Part shown: piece by piece, positions 41,852-50,558 of the stretch
Position numbering within the stretch: position 1 is the stretch's first letter
How the letters are laid out: each line of letters starts with the position of its first letter
From: UBA830 sp038146925
Lineage (GTDB): Bacteria; Pseudomonadota; Alphaproteobacteria; MPNO01; UBA830
Length of the DNA: 64,000 nucleotides
Assembly: GCA_038146925.1 (NCBI GenBank)
Contig: JAYQSP010000006.1
Coordinates: 62,001 to 126,000 of the forward strand
Direction: 5' to 3'
Program-made: the position numbers and the translations under genes
Notes under the pieces: model-generated
The model's database searches: none
The model's input: only the letters and a program-made list of their open reading frames with translations
What the model was told of the DNA's origin: nothing

Positions 41852-43685
41852 CCAGTTCCCTTTGAACGTTCCATTCGCGCAGCCTTTTGATCATATTAAT
41901 CGCTGCACGGACTGCTCGGTCCTCGTCATCCTCATGAGCTATAGGCACACCGAAACCAGCCATGATTGCATCGCCGATGAATTTATCGACCATTCCTTCC
42001 TGCTCGGATATAGCCTCTACCATGATGTCGAAGTATTCGTTCAGTAGGGCGACCGTGCCCTGAGCACCAAGCGACTCAGTGATTGTCGTGAAACCCCGGA
42101 CATCAGAGAATAGAAGGGTGGCAGTGGTCTCCTGCCCCCCCATTATGTCGGCGCCTTCACCCATTAATTTGTCTGCAATACCAGGGTCAATGTAACGCGA
42201 CATCGTCGACTTCATTCGTTTCTCGTCGGAGATATCCTCGATCATTATCAAGGTTCCCAGGTAATCATCGACCTGATCCATTCTGCCGTCGGGATCCTGG
42301 TTCATGAGGGGCAAAAAACTGAGGTTGCCGGATGCGGTGTCCTTGGAATTTTTGTCAGCGAATTCTACATCAACTAAAATCTCGTCACTTTTGCTTTCTT
42401 CGCACTTCGCTATCTTTTCCGCGATGAGAGGGTTTCGCGGAAAAAAGAAGTCCTTTGCATTGACGCCAACAATTTCATTTGAGCCTACGCGTAACATCTT
42501 TAAACCCGCTTTGTTGCAGGTTCGAATTTCTCCTCCGGCGTCTACAGTGATGACCGCATTTGACATGCTCGTTAACATGCTGTGGTTGTATGCTCTCTCT
42601 TTGGAGACGTCCTCAAACAGCTTCGCATTTTCAAGTGCAATTGAGACCTGTTGCGTAAATGCTTTGAGGCGAGCCTCATCTTCGTTGGTGAAAGGCCCTC
42701 CCCTTTTATTGAGAACCTGCGTACAACCAATACAATCGCCATTTTTATTCGTAACAGGCACACAGAGAATAGAATTAGTGAAGTAACCCGTCTGCCGATC
42801 AAAACTTGGATTGAAACGCAAATCTGCGTATGCATGAGGTATATTTATGGTTTTCCTGGATTGAAAAACGGCGCCCGCAATACCAGCGTCGTTTGGGAGA
42901 CGTATCTCTCCAAGACCGTCGCCCATTGCAACCCTTGAGAATAACTCATCGGTTTTGGTATCGTTCAAAAATAAGGTTGCTCTGTCAGCGTTAAGCATAT
43001 TGCAAGCCTCCTGCATCACTCGTTGCAGCAGGTTGGCCAACTCAATTTCCGCGGTAACGTCCGACACTACATCTAAAAATTTGAGTTCCTTGTCGCGGGA
43101 CCGCTCCATCTCTTCGATTCCCTGCGCATTCTGCAGAGACACTGACGCCTGGGTACAAATTGCTTCAAGGATCTCAAGATCGATTTTCTTAAATCGCCCT
43201 TTTTTCTTATTCAGGATTTGAATTACGCCGAGGATCTCCCGCCTCGCATTAACAATCGGAGCACACAGGATATTTTTTGTGACATAACCCGTTTGTTGAT
43301 CAATTTCAGAGTTAAAGCGTTCATCCTCGTAGGGTTTGTGGATTATCTCACCTAGACCACTCTGAAAAACAGCTCCCGCAATACCTGTTGTGTTCAACAA
43401 ACGAATTTCCCGCGTCAAATCACCTTGAGCAATTCGGGAGTAGAGTTCGCCGGATGAAGGGTCATTTAGAAAAAGGCTGCCCCTCTCCGCATCGAGCTCT
43501 TTGACCGTCAGATCCACTAAAAGCCACAGTATTTCTGTAAGGCTCTCCTTACCTGCAACGCGCTGACCGATCGTTAACGTTACTTCTGCGCGCCGGAGTT
43601 GCTCCTGTGTTTTTTCCAGCTGCCGGCGAAGACTTGCGACTTCCCCTTTTACAGGTCTATGTCTTTCATTCATTTTCGCAATCAT
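41832..43685 (-). CDS. GAF-GAF-PAS adenylate cyclase, main frame
   Basis: A 617-residue soluble signalling protein: N-terminal coiled coil (residues 1-35), GAF domain 1 (about 45-190, with NILCAPIVNARREILGVIQI), GAF domain 2 (about 205-370, with SILCVPVTNKNGDCIGCTQV), a PAS domain (about 385-490, VITVDAGGEIRTCNKAGLKM) and the first half of a class III cyclase (LLFSDVRGFTTITESLGAQG, EGMVDKFIGDAIMAGFGVP). The frame stops at ELDGKVTS where relatives read on as GKxPxDMGIGxN. With the next frame the whole protein would be about 780 residues. It is 20 bp from the coiled-coil gene upstream. Confidence 0.88.
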   Translation of the reverse strand: MIAKMNERHRPVKGEVASLRRQLEKTQEQLRRAEVTLTIGQRVAGKESLTEILWLLVDLTVKELDAERGSLFLNDPSSGELYSRIAQGDLTREIRLLNTTGIAGAVFQSGLGEIIHKPYEDERFNSEIDQQTGYVTKNILCAPIVNARREILGVIQILNKKKGRFKKIDLEILEAICTQASVSLQNAQGIEEMERSRDKELKFLDVVSDVTAEIELANLLQRVMQEACNMLNADRATLFLNDTKTDELFSRVAMGDGLGEIRLPNDAGIAGAVFQSRKTINIPHAYADLRFNPSFDRQTGYFTNSILCVPVTNKNGDCIGCTQVLNKRGGPFTNEDEARLKAFTQQVSIALENAKLFEDVSKERAYNHSMLTSMSNAVITVDAGGEIRTCNKAGLKMLRVGSNEIVGVNAKDFFFPRNPLIAEKIAKCEESKSDEILVDVEFADKNSKDTASGNLSFLPLMNQDPDGRMDQVDDYLGTLIMIEDISDEKRMKSTMSRYIDPGIADKLMGEGADIMGGQETTATLLFSDVRGFTTITESLGAQGTVALLNEYFDIMVEAISEQEGMVDKFIGDAIMAGFGVPIAHEDDEDRAVRAAINMIKRLREWNVQRELDGKVTS

Positions 43686-43705
43686 TTCCTTGGCGCGTAT
43701 TGGTG

Positions 43706-44260
43706 TTACAATCGGTCTTCATATTTTTGCCGAAGACTACTGATCGCTCCCTGAAGAGCTTCTATCTCCTTAGAGTTTTCCACCGTTATGCGCTGTATGT
43801 CCTCTCTCGCATCTGCCTTCACAAACTCTATTTTATCGCGGAGACTTGATACGGTTTTCTTTAACTGTTCAATTTCGTCAGACGATTTCCTAACAACATT
43901 TTGAACTGCAACCACTTTTTCGTGGTCTTTTTCGTCGAGCGCAGCCCGCAGGTTAATAATGGTCTCTTTTAGGTTTCTGATTTCGTCGGTAGTTGACGCT
44001 ACCGTATTCTGAACCGCCTCCTTTGTATTGAGGTCGGTTTTCTCGAGCTCGTTTCTGATGAGAGCTATGGTCTTTTTGAGTTGATCGATCTCACCTGACG
44101 TCTCTCTCCTCACGGTCTGAATGGCTACTTCATGTTCAAGACGCTGTTTTTCTAGTTCAGCCTGAAGTCGAGCAATGACAACTTCGTCAGATTTATCTGA
44201 TGAGCCTGAATAACGCTCGGGAACACCCGGCTCCCCACTTTTTTTATAGAGATTGTTCAA
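43706..44260 (-). CDS. Coiled-coil protein with four tandem repeats
   Basis: A 184-residue almost wholly helical protein. After a disordered N-terminus (about 1-30) it has four repeats of about 35 residues with the pattern A(I/V)QNxVxxxxxEIxxLKxTIxxLRxxL: from VAIQTVRRETSGEIDQLKKT, EAVQNTVASTTDEIRNLKET, VAVQNVVRKSSDEIEQLKKT and EDIQRITVENSKEIEALQGA. It probably forms a long parallel coiled coil. Being first in the operon with the GAF-PAS cyclase, 20 bp apart, it likely scaffolds that protein, whose own N-terminus is a coiled coil (inference). No known family. Confidence 0.75.
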   Translation of the reverse strand: MNNLYKKSGEPGVPERYSGSSDKSDEVVIARLQAELEKQRLEHEVAIQTVRRETSGEIDQLKKTIALIRNELEKTDLNTKEAVQNTVASTTDEIRNLKETIINLRAALDEKDHEKVVAVQNVVRKSSDEIEQLKKTVSSLRDKIEFVKADAREDIQRITVENSKEIEALQGAISSLRQKYEDRL

Positions 44261-44473
44261 ATCAGTGAAACTCGCGATGTTTTGTCTGAATGTGGAATGC
44301 TAAAATAGACGCCTTTACCGTCGCTGCAAATGATGCGGGTCTTCCTGCGACCCTCGCGAACTAACAAGAAAAACGCAGATGTAAGATATAATTGTGCAAA
44401 TAGCCTAACCCAAAAACTCTCAACTTTGATGACCACAATTCCACAAAAATAACAAGCTTTGGAAGGAGGAAGT
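44261..44473. promoter_or_regulatory. Divergent promoter region of the cyclic-nucleotide cluster
   Basis: This AT-rich gap of 213 bp separates the leftward coiled-coil/cyclase genes from the rightward cNMP-binding gene and must hold both promoters. No clear operator is visible. The plus-strand gene has an exceptional RBS (GGAAGGAGGAAGT). Confidence 0.5.
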
Positions 44474-45130
44474 ATGGATAACAGCTACGTTTGGGTGATT
44501 GGACATCTAGCCTTTCTACTGACAGCCGTATCTTTCCTTCTAAAAGATATAATTCTGCTGCGAACCACGGCTGTCATCAGCTCTATAGTTGGCATCGGAT
44601 ATAATTATTTTTCTGTTTCAGGGCCAAACTGGTTACCAATTTTCTGGCTATCGATATTCGCAATCATCAACGCGATTAGAATAATCGGGATTTTGAGAGA
44701 GAAACTCTCGATTAACTTTTCCGAAGAGGAGAAGGAACTCTTTGAAACGGTTTTCAGCAATTTCAACGCCGTCGAATACATGAAATTGTTTCGAACCGCT
44801 GATTGGAAGAATATCCCTGCAGGATCCGTGATAGCCAGAGAAGGCGAACAACTGGACGGTGTTTACATGCTCTACAATGGCGAGGTGAGCGTCAAAAGAA
44901 GTGGCACAGAGATAGGCAGATCAAGGGATGGCGCCCTGATCGGGGAGATGTCTTTTATAAAGGGAGGGAATGCGCCTGCATCGGCCACAGTTGTTTCAAC
45001 CAAACCTTGCAAATGCGTTTTTTGGCCAAAAGCGGAATTAAGAGCCCTCCTTCGCAGGAATCCATCAATAGACGTCGCTCTCAAACACGTGTTTAGCGTT
45101 GACCTGGCCAAGAAACTGGAAACCTCATAG
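44474..45130 (+). CDS. Membrane cyclic-nucleotide-binding protein (Popeye-like layout)
   Basis: A 218-residue protein with three membrane helices (about 6-24, 30-50, 57-76) followed by a cyclic-nucleotide-binding beta-barrel (about 90-205: IPAGSVIAREGEQLDGVYML, YNGEVSVKRSGTEIGRS, GALIGEMSFIKGG, ASATVVSTKPCKCVFWPKAEL). The phosphate-binding cassette keeps GEMSF but the canonical Arg-(Ser/Thr)-Ala is PASA, so the key Arg is missing; the same lack is known in eukaryotic Popeye-domain proteins. Start ATG 44474 (a TTG 15 bp upstream is unlikely). Probable membrane target for the neighbouring cyclase's product, or a degenerate sensor. Confidence 0.82.
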   Translation: MDNSYVWVIGHLAFLLTAVSFLLKDIILLRTTAVISSIVGIGYNYFSVSGPNWLPIFWLSIFAIINAIRIIGILREKLSINFSEEEKELFETVFSNFNAVEYMKLFRTADWKNIPAGSVIAREGEQLDGVYMLYNGEVSVKRSGTEIGRSRDGALIGEMSFIKGGNAPASATVVSTKPCKCVFWPKAELRALLRRNPSIDVALKHVFSVDLAKKLETS

Positions 45131-45188
45131 AGATACCTTGGTAACTGTCTGTTACTGGCTATGCGAGGTCTGGGCCGTCGGCTCTTTT

Positions 45189-46361
45189 CTATTTCCGCGC
45201 CGCTGCCCTCACCTGCTTGGCTATTTCCGGCGCAACCGTTCTATCTAAAGGGTGAGGCAAAATCATTTCTGCCGATGGTTTGTCGACGGTTCCCGCAAGG
45301 GCAAGAGCCGCGGCTATCTTCATCCCAGATGTGATCGCAGGGGCCCTCGCATCCAAAGCACCACGAAATATTCCAGGGAAAACCAAAACGTTATTAACCT
45401 GATTTGGAAAATCGCTGCGGCCTGTTCCGACTACCGCAGCCCCTCCTTTGAAAGCTTCGTCGGGCATAATTTCAGGAACAGGGTTAGCCATTCCAAAGAT
45501 GATGGCGTTATCAGCCATAGCCGAAATGTCCGTCGCCGTTAAAAGGTTCCCCTTCGAGACGCCTATGAAAACATCAGCGTCGTTAAGGGCATCTTTCACC
45601 GAACCGGAGACGTTGTTGGCATTTGAGAATGTTAAAAGCTTCTCTTTCTCCTCGTTCAGATCTCCTCGATCCCTACTAATTATTCCTCTCGAGTCACACA
45701 AAAGAACATCCTGAACAGGTTCGACAGAGGCCTCCTCCACCCCTACCCCAGCTATTAGTTTTGCGATCGCCGTGCCAGCGGCGCCGGCTCCGTTAATCAC
45801 GACTCGCAAGTCTCCAAGGTTTTTATTGACCACTTTGGCTGCATTGATGAGACCCGCAAGCAAGACAATGGCCGTTCCATGTTGATCATCGTGAAAAACC
45901 GGTATTCCCAGATCTTGCAGCGCCTCCTCTATCTGGAAGCACCGCGGCGCTGAAATATCTTCAAGATTTATTCCACCAAAAGATGGAGCGATCAGCCGGC
46001 AAGTCTCAATAATTTTATCTGGATCTTTGGTATCAAGACATATAGGCCACGCATCAATTTTCGCAAATTCGCGAAATAACAGCGCTTTGCCCTCCATTAC
46101 CGGCAGAGATGCCAATGGCCCGATGTCTCCAAGTCCCAAAACCGCCGAGCCATCCGATATTACCGCAACCGAATTCCCCTTAATTGTAAGCTTGAATGCT
46201 TCCTCAGGATCTTCGGCAATAACTTCGCAAGGTCGGGCAACGCCGGGGGTATACGCAACTGACAGATCATCTCTGCTCCCAATGGGGAGTTTGTTGTGTA
46301 TCCCCACCTTGCCTTTCAATTGCTGGTGCATAATCAACGATTTTTCGAAATAGTCTGTCAC
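45189..46361 (-). CDS. NAD(P)-dependent malic enzyme (short form)
   Basis: A 390-residue malate dehydrogenase (decarboxylating) yielding pyruvate. Family motifs are YTPGVARPCEVIAEDPEEAF, SDGSAVLGLGDIGPLASLPVMEGK, EDISAPRCFQIEEAL, FHDDQHGTAIV and LRVVINGAGAAGTAIAKLI, and the C-terminal GIFRGALDARAPAITSGMK. It lacks the phosphotransacetylase-like tail of the long MaeB form. The start is GTG 46361 with an AAGAGAAG RBS. No operon partner is evident. Confidence 0.93.
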   Translation of the reverse strand: MTDYFEKSLIMHQQLKGKVGIHNKLPIGSRDDLSVAYTPGVARPCEVIAEDPEEAFKLTIKGNSVAVISDGSAVLGLGDIGPLASLPVMEGKALLFREFAKIDAWPICLDTKDPDKIIETCRLIAPSFGGINLEDISAPRCFQIEEALQDLGIPVFHDDQHGTAIVLLAGLINAAKVVNKNLGDLRVVINGAGAAGTAIAKLIAGVGVEEASVEPVQDVLLCDSRGIISRDRGDLNEEKEKLLTFSNANNVSGSVKDALNDADVFIGVSKGNLLTATDISAMADNAIIFGMANPVPEIMPDEAFKGGAAVVGTGRSDFPNQVNNVLVFPGIFRGALDARAPAITSGMKIAAALALAGTVDKPSAEMILPHPLDRTVAPEIAKQVRAAARK

Positions 46362-46672
46362 TGTTTTTTCTTCTCTTTTGGTTGGTGGATTATAGGTCAG
46401 GCGCTGAATCCGAAACTAATTTCGCAACTTGGACAGTCCGACTATCACGACGTCTCGTTAGCTTCGACGTCTCAATAACATTCGATCCATCATCCTGCCA
46501 AATTCCAATTGGGATTAATAAGCCAAATCTGTCCCTCTCTCAAACTCGCTCTCTTTTCAGAGAAACCCAAAATTCTCAAAAAAAGCAAAAAAATCAAAGA
46601 CAACTGGGTCCTAGGAGAGGGCTTTGTGATCTTCCGGCAGTGAAATAGCGTAACCTTGTTAGGAGAAAACAG
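46362..46672. other. Intergenic stretch between malic enzyme and VOC gene
   Basis: About 311 bp with no supported gene. Two GACGTCTC copies 9 bp apart (46449-46473) and an A-rich tract (46580-46600) are the only features. It must hold promoters for the divergent malic enzyme and VOC genes. Confidence 0.4.
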
Positions 46673-46969
46673 ATGAAAATTCACCATACCGCTATCTGTG
46701 TCGATGATATCAGAACGGCGATAGACTGGTATTGTCAGAAACTAAATTTCGAAATCGAGTATCAGGACGATAGCTGGGCGTTACTATCATTTGAAAACTC
46801 ACGCGTTGCGCTTGTTTTACCTGAACAACACCCCCCTCACCTAGCATTTGAGGTGAATAACGCATCATCGTTTGGGGAATTGACAAAACACAGAGACGGA
46901 ACAGCGAGCATTTATATTAACGATCCGTTCGGTAACACGATAGAACTCGTTGAGGTACCAAGTACCTGA
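46673..46969 (+). CDS. VOC (glyoxalase/bleomycin-resistance) family protein
   Basis: A 98-residue single-domain VOC protein. It reads MKIHHTAICVDDIRTAIDWY at the start (metal His in HHTA), QKLNFEIEYQDDSWALLSFE, PPHLAFEVNNASSFGEL, and ends NDPFGNTIELVEVP with the metal Glu. The dyad of betaalphabetabetabeta units is compact. Substrate unknown. RBS AGGAG. It is the first gene of the photolyase cluster. Confidence 0.88.
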   Translation: MKIHHTAICVDDIRTAIDWYCQKLNFEIEYQDDSWALLSFENSRVALVLPEQHPPHLAFEVNNASSFGELTKHRDGTASIYINDPFGNTIELVEVPST

Positions 46970-47114
46970 TGGTGGTCGAGAGTGGGAGCCCCCTCCTCCG
47001 CAAAATCATTGGGGTGCTGGTATTCAAGGGCAGTCGTCCCTGGTCGCATACCTAATATCGAGTCCTAGGCACAACACATCAGGCGACCGGATTTAACGAA
47101 AGCACCTTCGTTCA

Positions 47115-47555
47115 ATGAAAGCTGATCCTATCAACGTCATACCAAAATCGGCATTGGTGCCAGGGGTACTTGGCCTTATGCCGGTAGTTTTTCTTACAGC
47201 AGTGATTATTCATCAGGCGCCCAAAGTGCACGCTGAAACCTTAACGGCCCTTCTAGCTTATGGGGCGGTGATATTGTCATTTTTGGCTGGTGTCAGATGG
47301 GGTCTGGTCATTAGTGGGTCTTCTCAACTGCCATTCGTGTTTGAGTTTGGTATCGTCGTATTACCGCCGCTCGCGGGCTGGGGCTCGATTTTGATTGAAA
47401 AACCTGCGGGATTTTTAGTTCTCAGCATCTCTTTTTCCTTATTGTTGTTAATGGATTGCATAATCTCGGGCGCTCCCCGTTGGTATTTGCGTCTGAGGGT
47501 AATCCTCAGCTTGCCGGTAATTACCTGTCTCTTGATCGTTTTGTCAGTGCAATGA
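47115..47555 (+). CDS. DUF3429 family membrane protein
   Basis: A 146-residue protein with four to five membrane helices. DUF3429 signatures are PGVLGLMPVVFLTAVI, LLAYGAVILSFLAGVRWGLVI and FGIVVLPPLAGWGSIL. Members are often found beside photolyase genes in marine proteobacteria. It starts 21 bp before the photolyase GTG, likely in one transcript. Function unknown. Confidence 0.85.
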   Translation: MKADPINVIPKSALVPGVLGLMPVVFLTAVIIHQAPKVHAETLTALLAYGAVILSFLAGVRWGLVISGSSQLPFVFEFGIVVLPPLAGWGSILIEKPAGFLVLSISFSLLLLMDCIISGAPRWYLRLRVILSLPVITCLLIVLSVQ

Positions 47556-47575
47556 ATAAAAAGAATGGATGACGC

Positions 47576-49114
47576 GTGGCGCAATCTTCAAAACACCACA
47601 ATTTAATAGCCGTTTTTGGCGATCAGCTCTCTGAAGATATACATGCGCTCAGACTTGGTGACCGTGACAAAGATCTGATTTTAATGGCGGAGGTGATGGA
47701 TGAAGCGACCTACGCCCATCACCACAAAAAAAAATTAGCCTTCGTTTTTTCGGCGATGCGCCATTTCGCGGAAAAACTCTCAGCCGATGGATGGACTGTT
47801 CGATACATCAAACTGGATAACCCAAAAAACACCGGAAGCCTCGCTGGCGAAATAGAAAGAGCGCTGACAGAGCTCAAAATCTCGTCCCTTCTATACACTG
47901 AAGCGTCCGAATACCGAGTGACGTCTGAGCTAAATAAATGGGCTACGACGTTCGGCTTGACCCCAAAGATCCTGCCAGACGACCGCTTTATTGTGAGTAA
48001 AGAAGAATTCAGCGTATGGGCAAGTGGCCGAAAACAGCTTCGAATGGAGCACTTTTATCGGGAAGTCAGGCGCAAAACCAATATCTTAATGGACGACGGG
48101 GCACCGGTTGGAGGAAAGTGGAATTTTGATACCGAAAACCGTTCGCGCGCGCCGAATGAACTAACTTTTAGGGGGCCGCGGCCAGTCCAGCCAGACCACA
48201 TTACTCAGGAGGTACTAGAGCTAGTTGAGAGGGTTTTCCCACGTAATATTGGAATTTTGACACCATTTTCTTACGCCGTGACACGAAATGACGCCCTACA
48301 AGCGTTAGACGATTTCGTAAAATACTCGCTTCCGAATTTTGGAACCTACCAAGACGCAATGCTCGAGGGTGAAGCATTTTTATTCCACTCCGTACTGTCA
48401 CAATACATTAATTTCGGTCTGCTTCAGCCTTTGGAGGTTTGCCTGGCCGCAGAGGCAGCTTGGCGATCTGGGGAAGCACCGATTAATTCTGTGGAGGGAT
48501 TTATCCGCCAGATTATTGGTTGGCGAGAGTTTATCCGGGGAATTTATTGGATAAAAATGCCCGGATATACAGACAATAACTTCTTGGACGCAACTCGATC
48601 ACTTCCCAATTTTTACTGGGACGGCAACACCGAAATGTCGTGTTTAAGGGCAGCCATTAGCCAAACACTGGAACACTCTTACGCGCATCACATACAACGG
48701 CTGATGGTTACAGGTAATTTCGCAATGCTTGCCGGTATCAACCCAGTAGAGGTGCATCATTGGTATCTCTCAGTTTACGCTGATGCGTTAGAGTGGGTCG
48801 AGGCTCCAAATGTGATAGGCATGAGCCAATTTGCAGATGGAGGCGTTTTTGCGACAAAGCCATATGCCGCCAGCGGGAATTACATCAACAAAATGTCCAA
48901 TCACTGCGCCGACTGTCGGTTCAACGTCAAGATCAAGACAGGTGATGGAGCTTGCCCTTTTAACTCCCTGTATTGGGACTTCATCCAACGCAACACCGAA
49001 AAGCTTACAGGCAACGCCCGTCTGGGCAACGTGTATCGGACTTGGTCAAAAATGAGTGCTGAAAAGCAGAATGCGTACATCGACACCGCTGGCGATTTTT
49101 TGGACAAACTCTAA
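47576..49114 (+). CDS. Iron-sulfur photolyase/cryptochrome (PhrB/FeS-BCP family)
   Basis: A 512-residue light-driven repair or photoreceptor flavoprotein of the FeS-BCP group, whose Agrobacterium PhrB member repairs (6-4) photoproducts. Signs: N-terminal antenna domain LIAVFGDQLSEDIHALRLGD, the FAD domain with FIRQIIGWREFIRGIYWIKMPGY, and TLEHSYAHHIQRLMVTGNFAML, DALEWVEAPNVIGMSQFADGG. Four cysteines for the [4Fe-4S] cluster fit: MSCLRAAI, HCADC and GACPFNS. The start is GTG 47576; it follows DUF3429 by 20 bp. It is distinct from the two other photolyase-type proteins. Confidence 0.93.
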   Translation: MAQSSKHHNLIAVFGDQLSEDIHALRLGDRDKDLILMAEVMDEATYAHHHKKKLAFVFSAMRHFAEKLSADGWTVRYIKLDNPKNTGSLAGEIERALTELKISSLLYTEASEYRVTSELNKWATTFGLTPKILPDDRFIVSKEEFSVWASGRKQLRMEHFYREVRRKTNILMDDGAPVGGKWNFDTENRSRAPNELTFRGPRPVQPDHITQEVLELVERVFPRNIGILTPFSYAVTRNDALQALDDFVKYSLPNFGTYQDAMLEGEAFLFHSVLSQYINFGLLQPLEVCLAAEAAWRSGEAPINSVEGFIRQIIGWREFIRGIYWIKMPGYTDNNFLDATRSLPNFYWDGNTEMSCLRAAISQTLEHSYAHHIQRLMVTGNFAMLAGINPVEVHHWYLSVYADALEWVEAPNVIGMSQFADGGVFATKPYAASGNYINKMSNHCADCRFNVKIKTGDGACPFNSLYWDFIQRNTEKLTGNARLGNVYRTWSKMSAEKQNAYIDTAGDFLDKL

Positions 49115-49223
49115 CTAGGTAAACGTTACCGGTAGGCTCGTAGATCCGAGCATTCAGATTTTTTGCTTCAGCTCTCACCGATCCAGAAAAATCTGACTAC
49201 GCAGGACCGCCGGCCAAAGAAGC

Positions 49224-50495
49224 TTAGCTGGGCTTAAGGGTCGACAAAAACTCTGGCAGCTTTTTCTTCACTTTAAAAAATCCACGGCTGGCATGTGGCC
49301 ACACCAAGCTGTCATAATTGCGCCTAATCAAAAGAAGGTTAATCCCTTCCCTAGACAAGGTTTCCTTTAATTCCATCAGGCAGGTTTTAATCGGCCCGGT
49401 CGTCGGTTCCATTGCTACGATTTCAGATATCCCGCTTGAAGCACGTTTCCCTTGCAGTAAATCAACAAGCTCCTCGTAATCCTGAGCCAAACAGGTTTCT
49501 GCCGCGCCTAACGAATTAAGCGCATCTAGAACAGCCGCCGTCGTGAAGTCTTTGACCTTATCCGAAACATTCAGCTGCGACCTTAGCCCTGGCGCCGCAA
49601 AGCCAATGGCACCCGAACAATTACTTTCCAAGAAATTCAGCCCACCGAGACAATCATCCTCCGTAATCAAAAGAATGAATTCTCTCTCTGGTATCTTATC
49701 GGGCGTCGATAGCGGTACTCTAGGATGTACGGATGTTTCATTTAATGGATTGTAAACCTTGCAGAGGTTCTCTGGATCAAAACGGCCTTCAGTAAACTTA
49801 TAAATATTGTCTCGTCGAGCGAGATACATTTTACCCTTTGTGTGCAGACCTGCGACCCACCGCCAACCAAGTGTGTTGGAAGCGACATCACCATCGATCA
49901 GATGTCGTAAAAAAAAGTCAGCACCTAAAACCCAGGGCAGTTTGAGAGAAAAAATCCAGATCGACGCAAACCACATTCTCGCGTGATTATGCAGATACCC
50001 TGTGTCTGATAATTCTCTCACCCAAGAGTTGAAGCATTCGAAGTCCGTATTTCCATTAACAGCAGCCTCATAATTCATGAGCAGGCCTTTGTCGTGCTGG
50101 AGTTCATCGATAAATCGCCCGACATCATTTCGATAATGCTCCCAAACGCTCGGGTGTTGCTCAAGCCACCCTTTAAAGTACGAACGCCAAAAGACCTCCT
50201 GTACAAATTTTTCTGCCGTTGAAAAGGAGAAACGCGCAAGCACCGCTTTAACAACCTCCTCTTCAGAGAGGAGCCTGTGTCGGATCCAAGGCGAGAGCAA
50301 GGAGACATTATCTCTCGCATTCGGACCGCGATCATAATTTCTCTCATTCGAATATTTTCGACCTGCACGGGGAAGAAATTCCTCTAACTGTCGGAGACCA
50401 CAATCGCGTGATGGTATCCATAGCTCACTCCATTCCTCTTTGAAGAGGTCCGCGGCTCCTCCTCTGATGTGTTTTTCTTTCATGCTTGAGTACAC
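49224..50495 (-). CDS. Photolyase-like protein with reversed domain order (FAD domain first)
   Basis: A 423-residue protein. Residues about 20-245 match the photolyase FAD domain: YDRGPNARDNVSLLSPWIRH, EKFVQEVFWRSYFKGWLEQH, SDTGYLHNHARMWFASIWIF, and FFLRHLIDGDVASNTLGWRW. Residues about 270-420 form an alpha/beta domain (FILLITEDDCLGGLN, EIVAMEPTTGPIKTCLMELK, GINLLLIRRNYDSL, GFFKVKKKLPEFL) that resembles the photolyase antenna domain, normally at the N-terminus (VYA..EPE..RD..V...L...GI...L; VFTPF.K). So the domain order looks swapped relative to canonical photolyases. No Fe-S cysteines. DNA repair or light sensing is the likely role; neither is shown. It is convergent with the PhrB-like gene. 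Confidence 0.8.
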   Translation of the reverse strand: MYSSMKEKHIRGGAADLFKEEWSELWIPSRDCGLRQLEEFLPRAGRKYSNERNYDRGPNARDNVSLLSPWIRHRLLSEEEVVKAVLARFSFSTAEKFVQEVFWRSYFKGWLEQHPSVWEHYRNDVGRFIDELQHDKGLLMNYEAAVNGNTDFECFNSWVRELSDTGYLHNHARMWFASIWIFSLKLPWVLGADFFLRHLIDGDVASNTLGWRWVAGLHTKGKMYLARRDNIYKFTEGRFDPENLCKVYNPLNETSVHPRVPLSTPDKIPEREFILLITEDDCLGGLNFLESNCSGAIGFAAPGLRSQLNVSDKVKDFTTAAVLDALNSLGAAETCLAQDYEELVDLLQGKRASSGISEIVAMEPTTGPIKTCLMELKETLSREGINLLLIRRNYDSLVWPHASRGFFKVKKKLPEFLSTLKPS

Positions 50496-50558
50496 TCGTT
50501 GAATGCTAGGATTAGAACGAGAGGAAAAAATTCCTCAGCCTCAATTGTTGTAGGAGGG

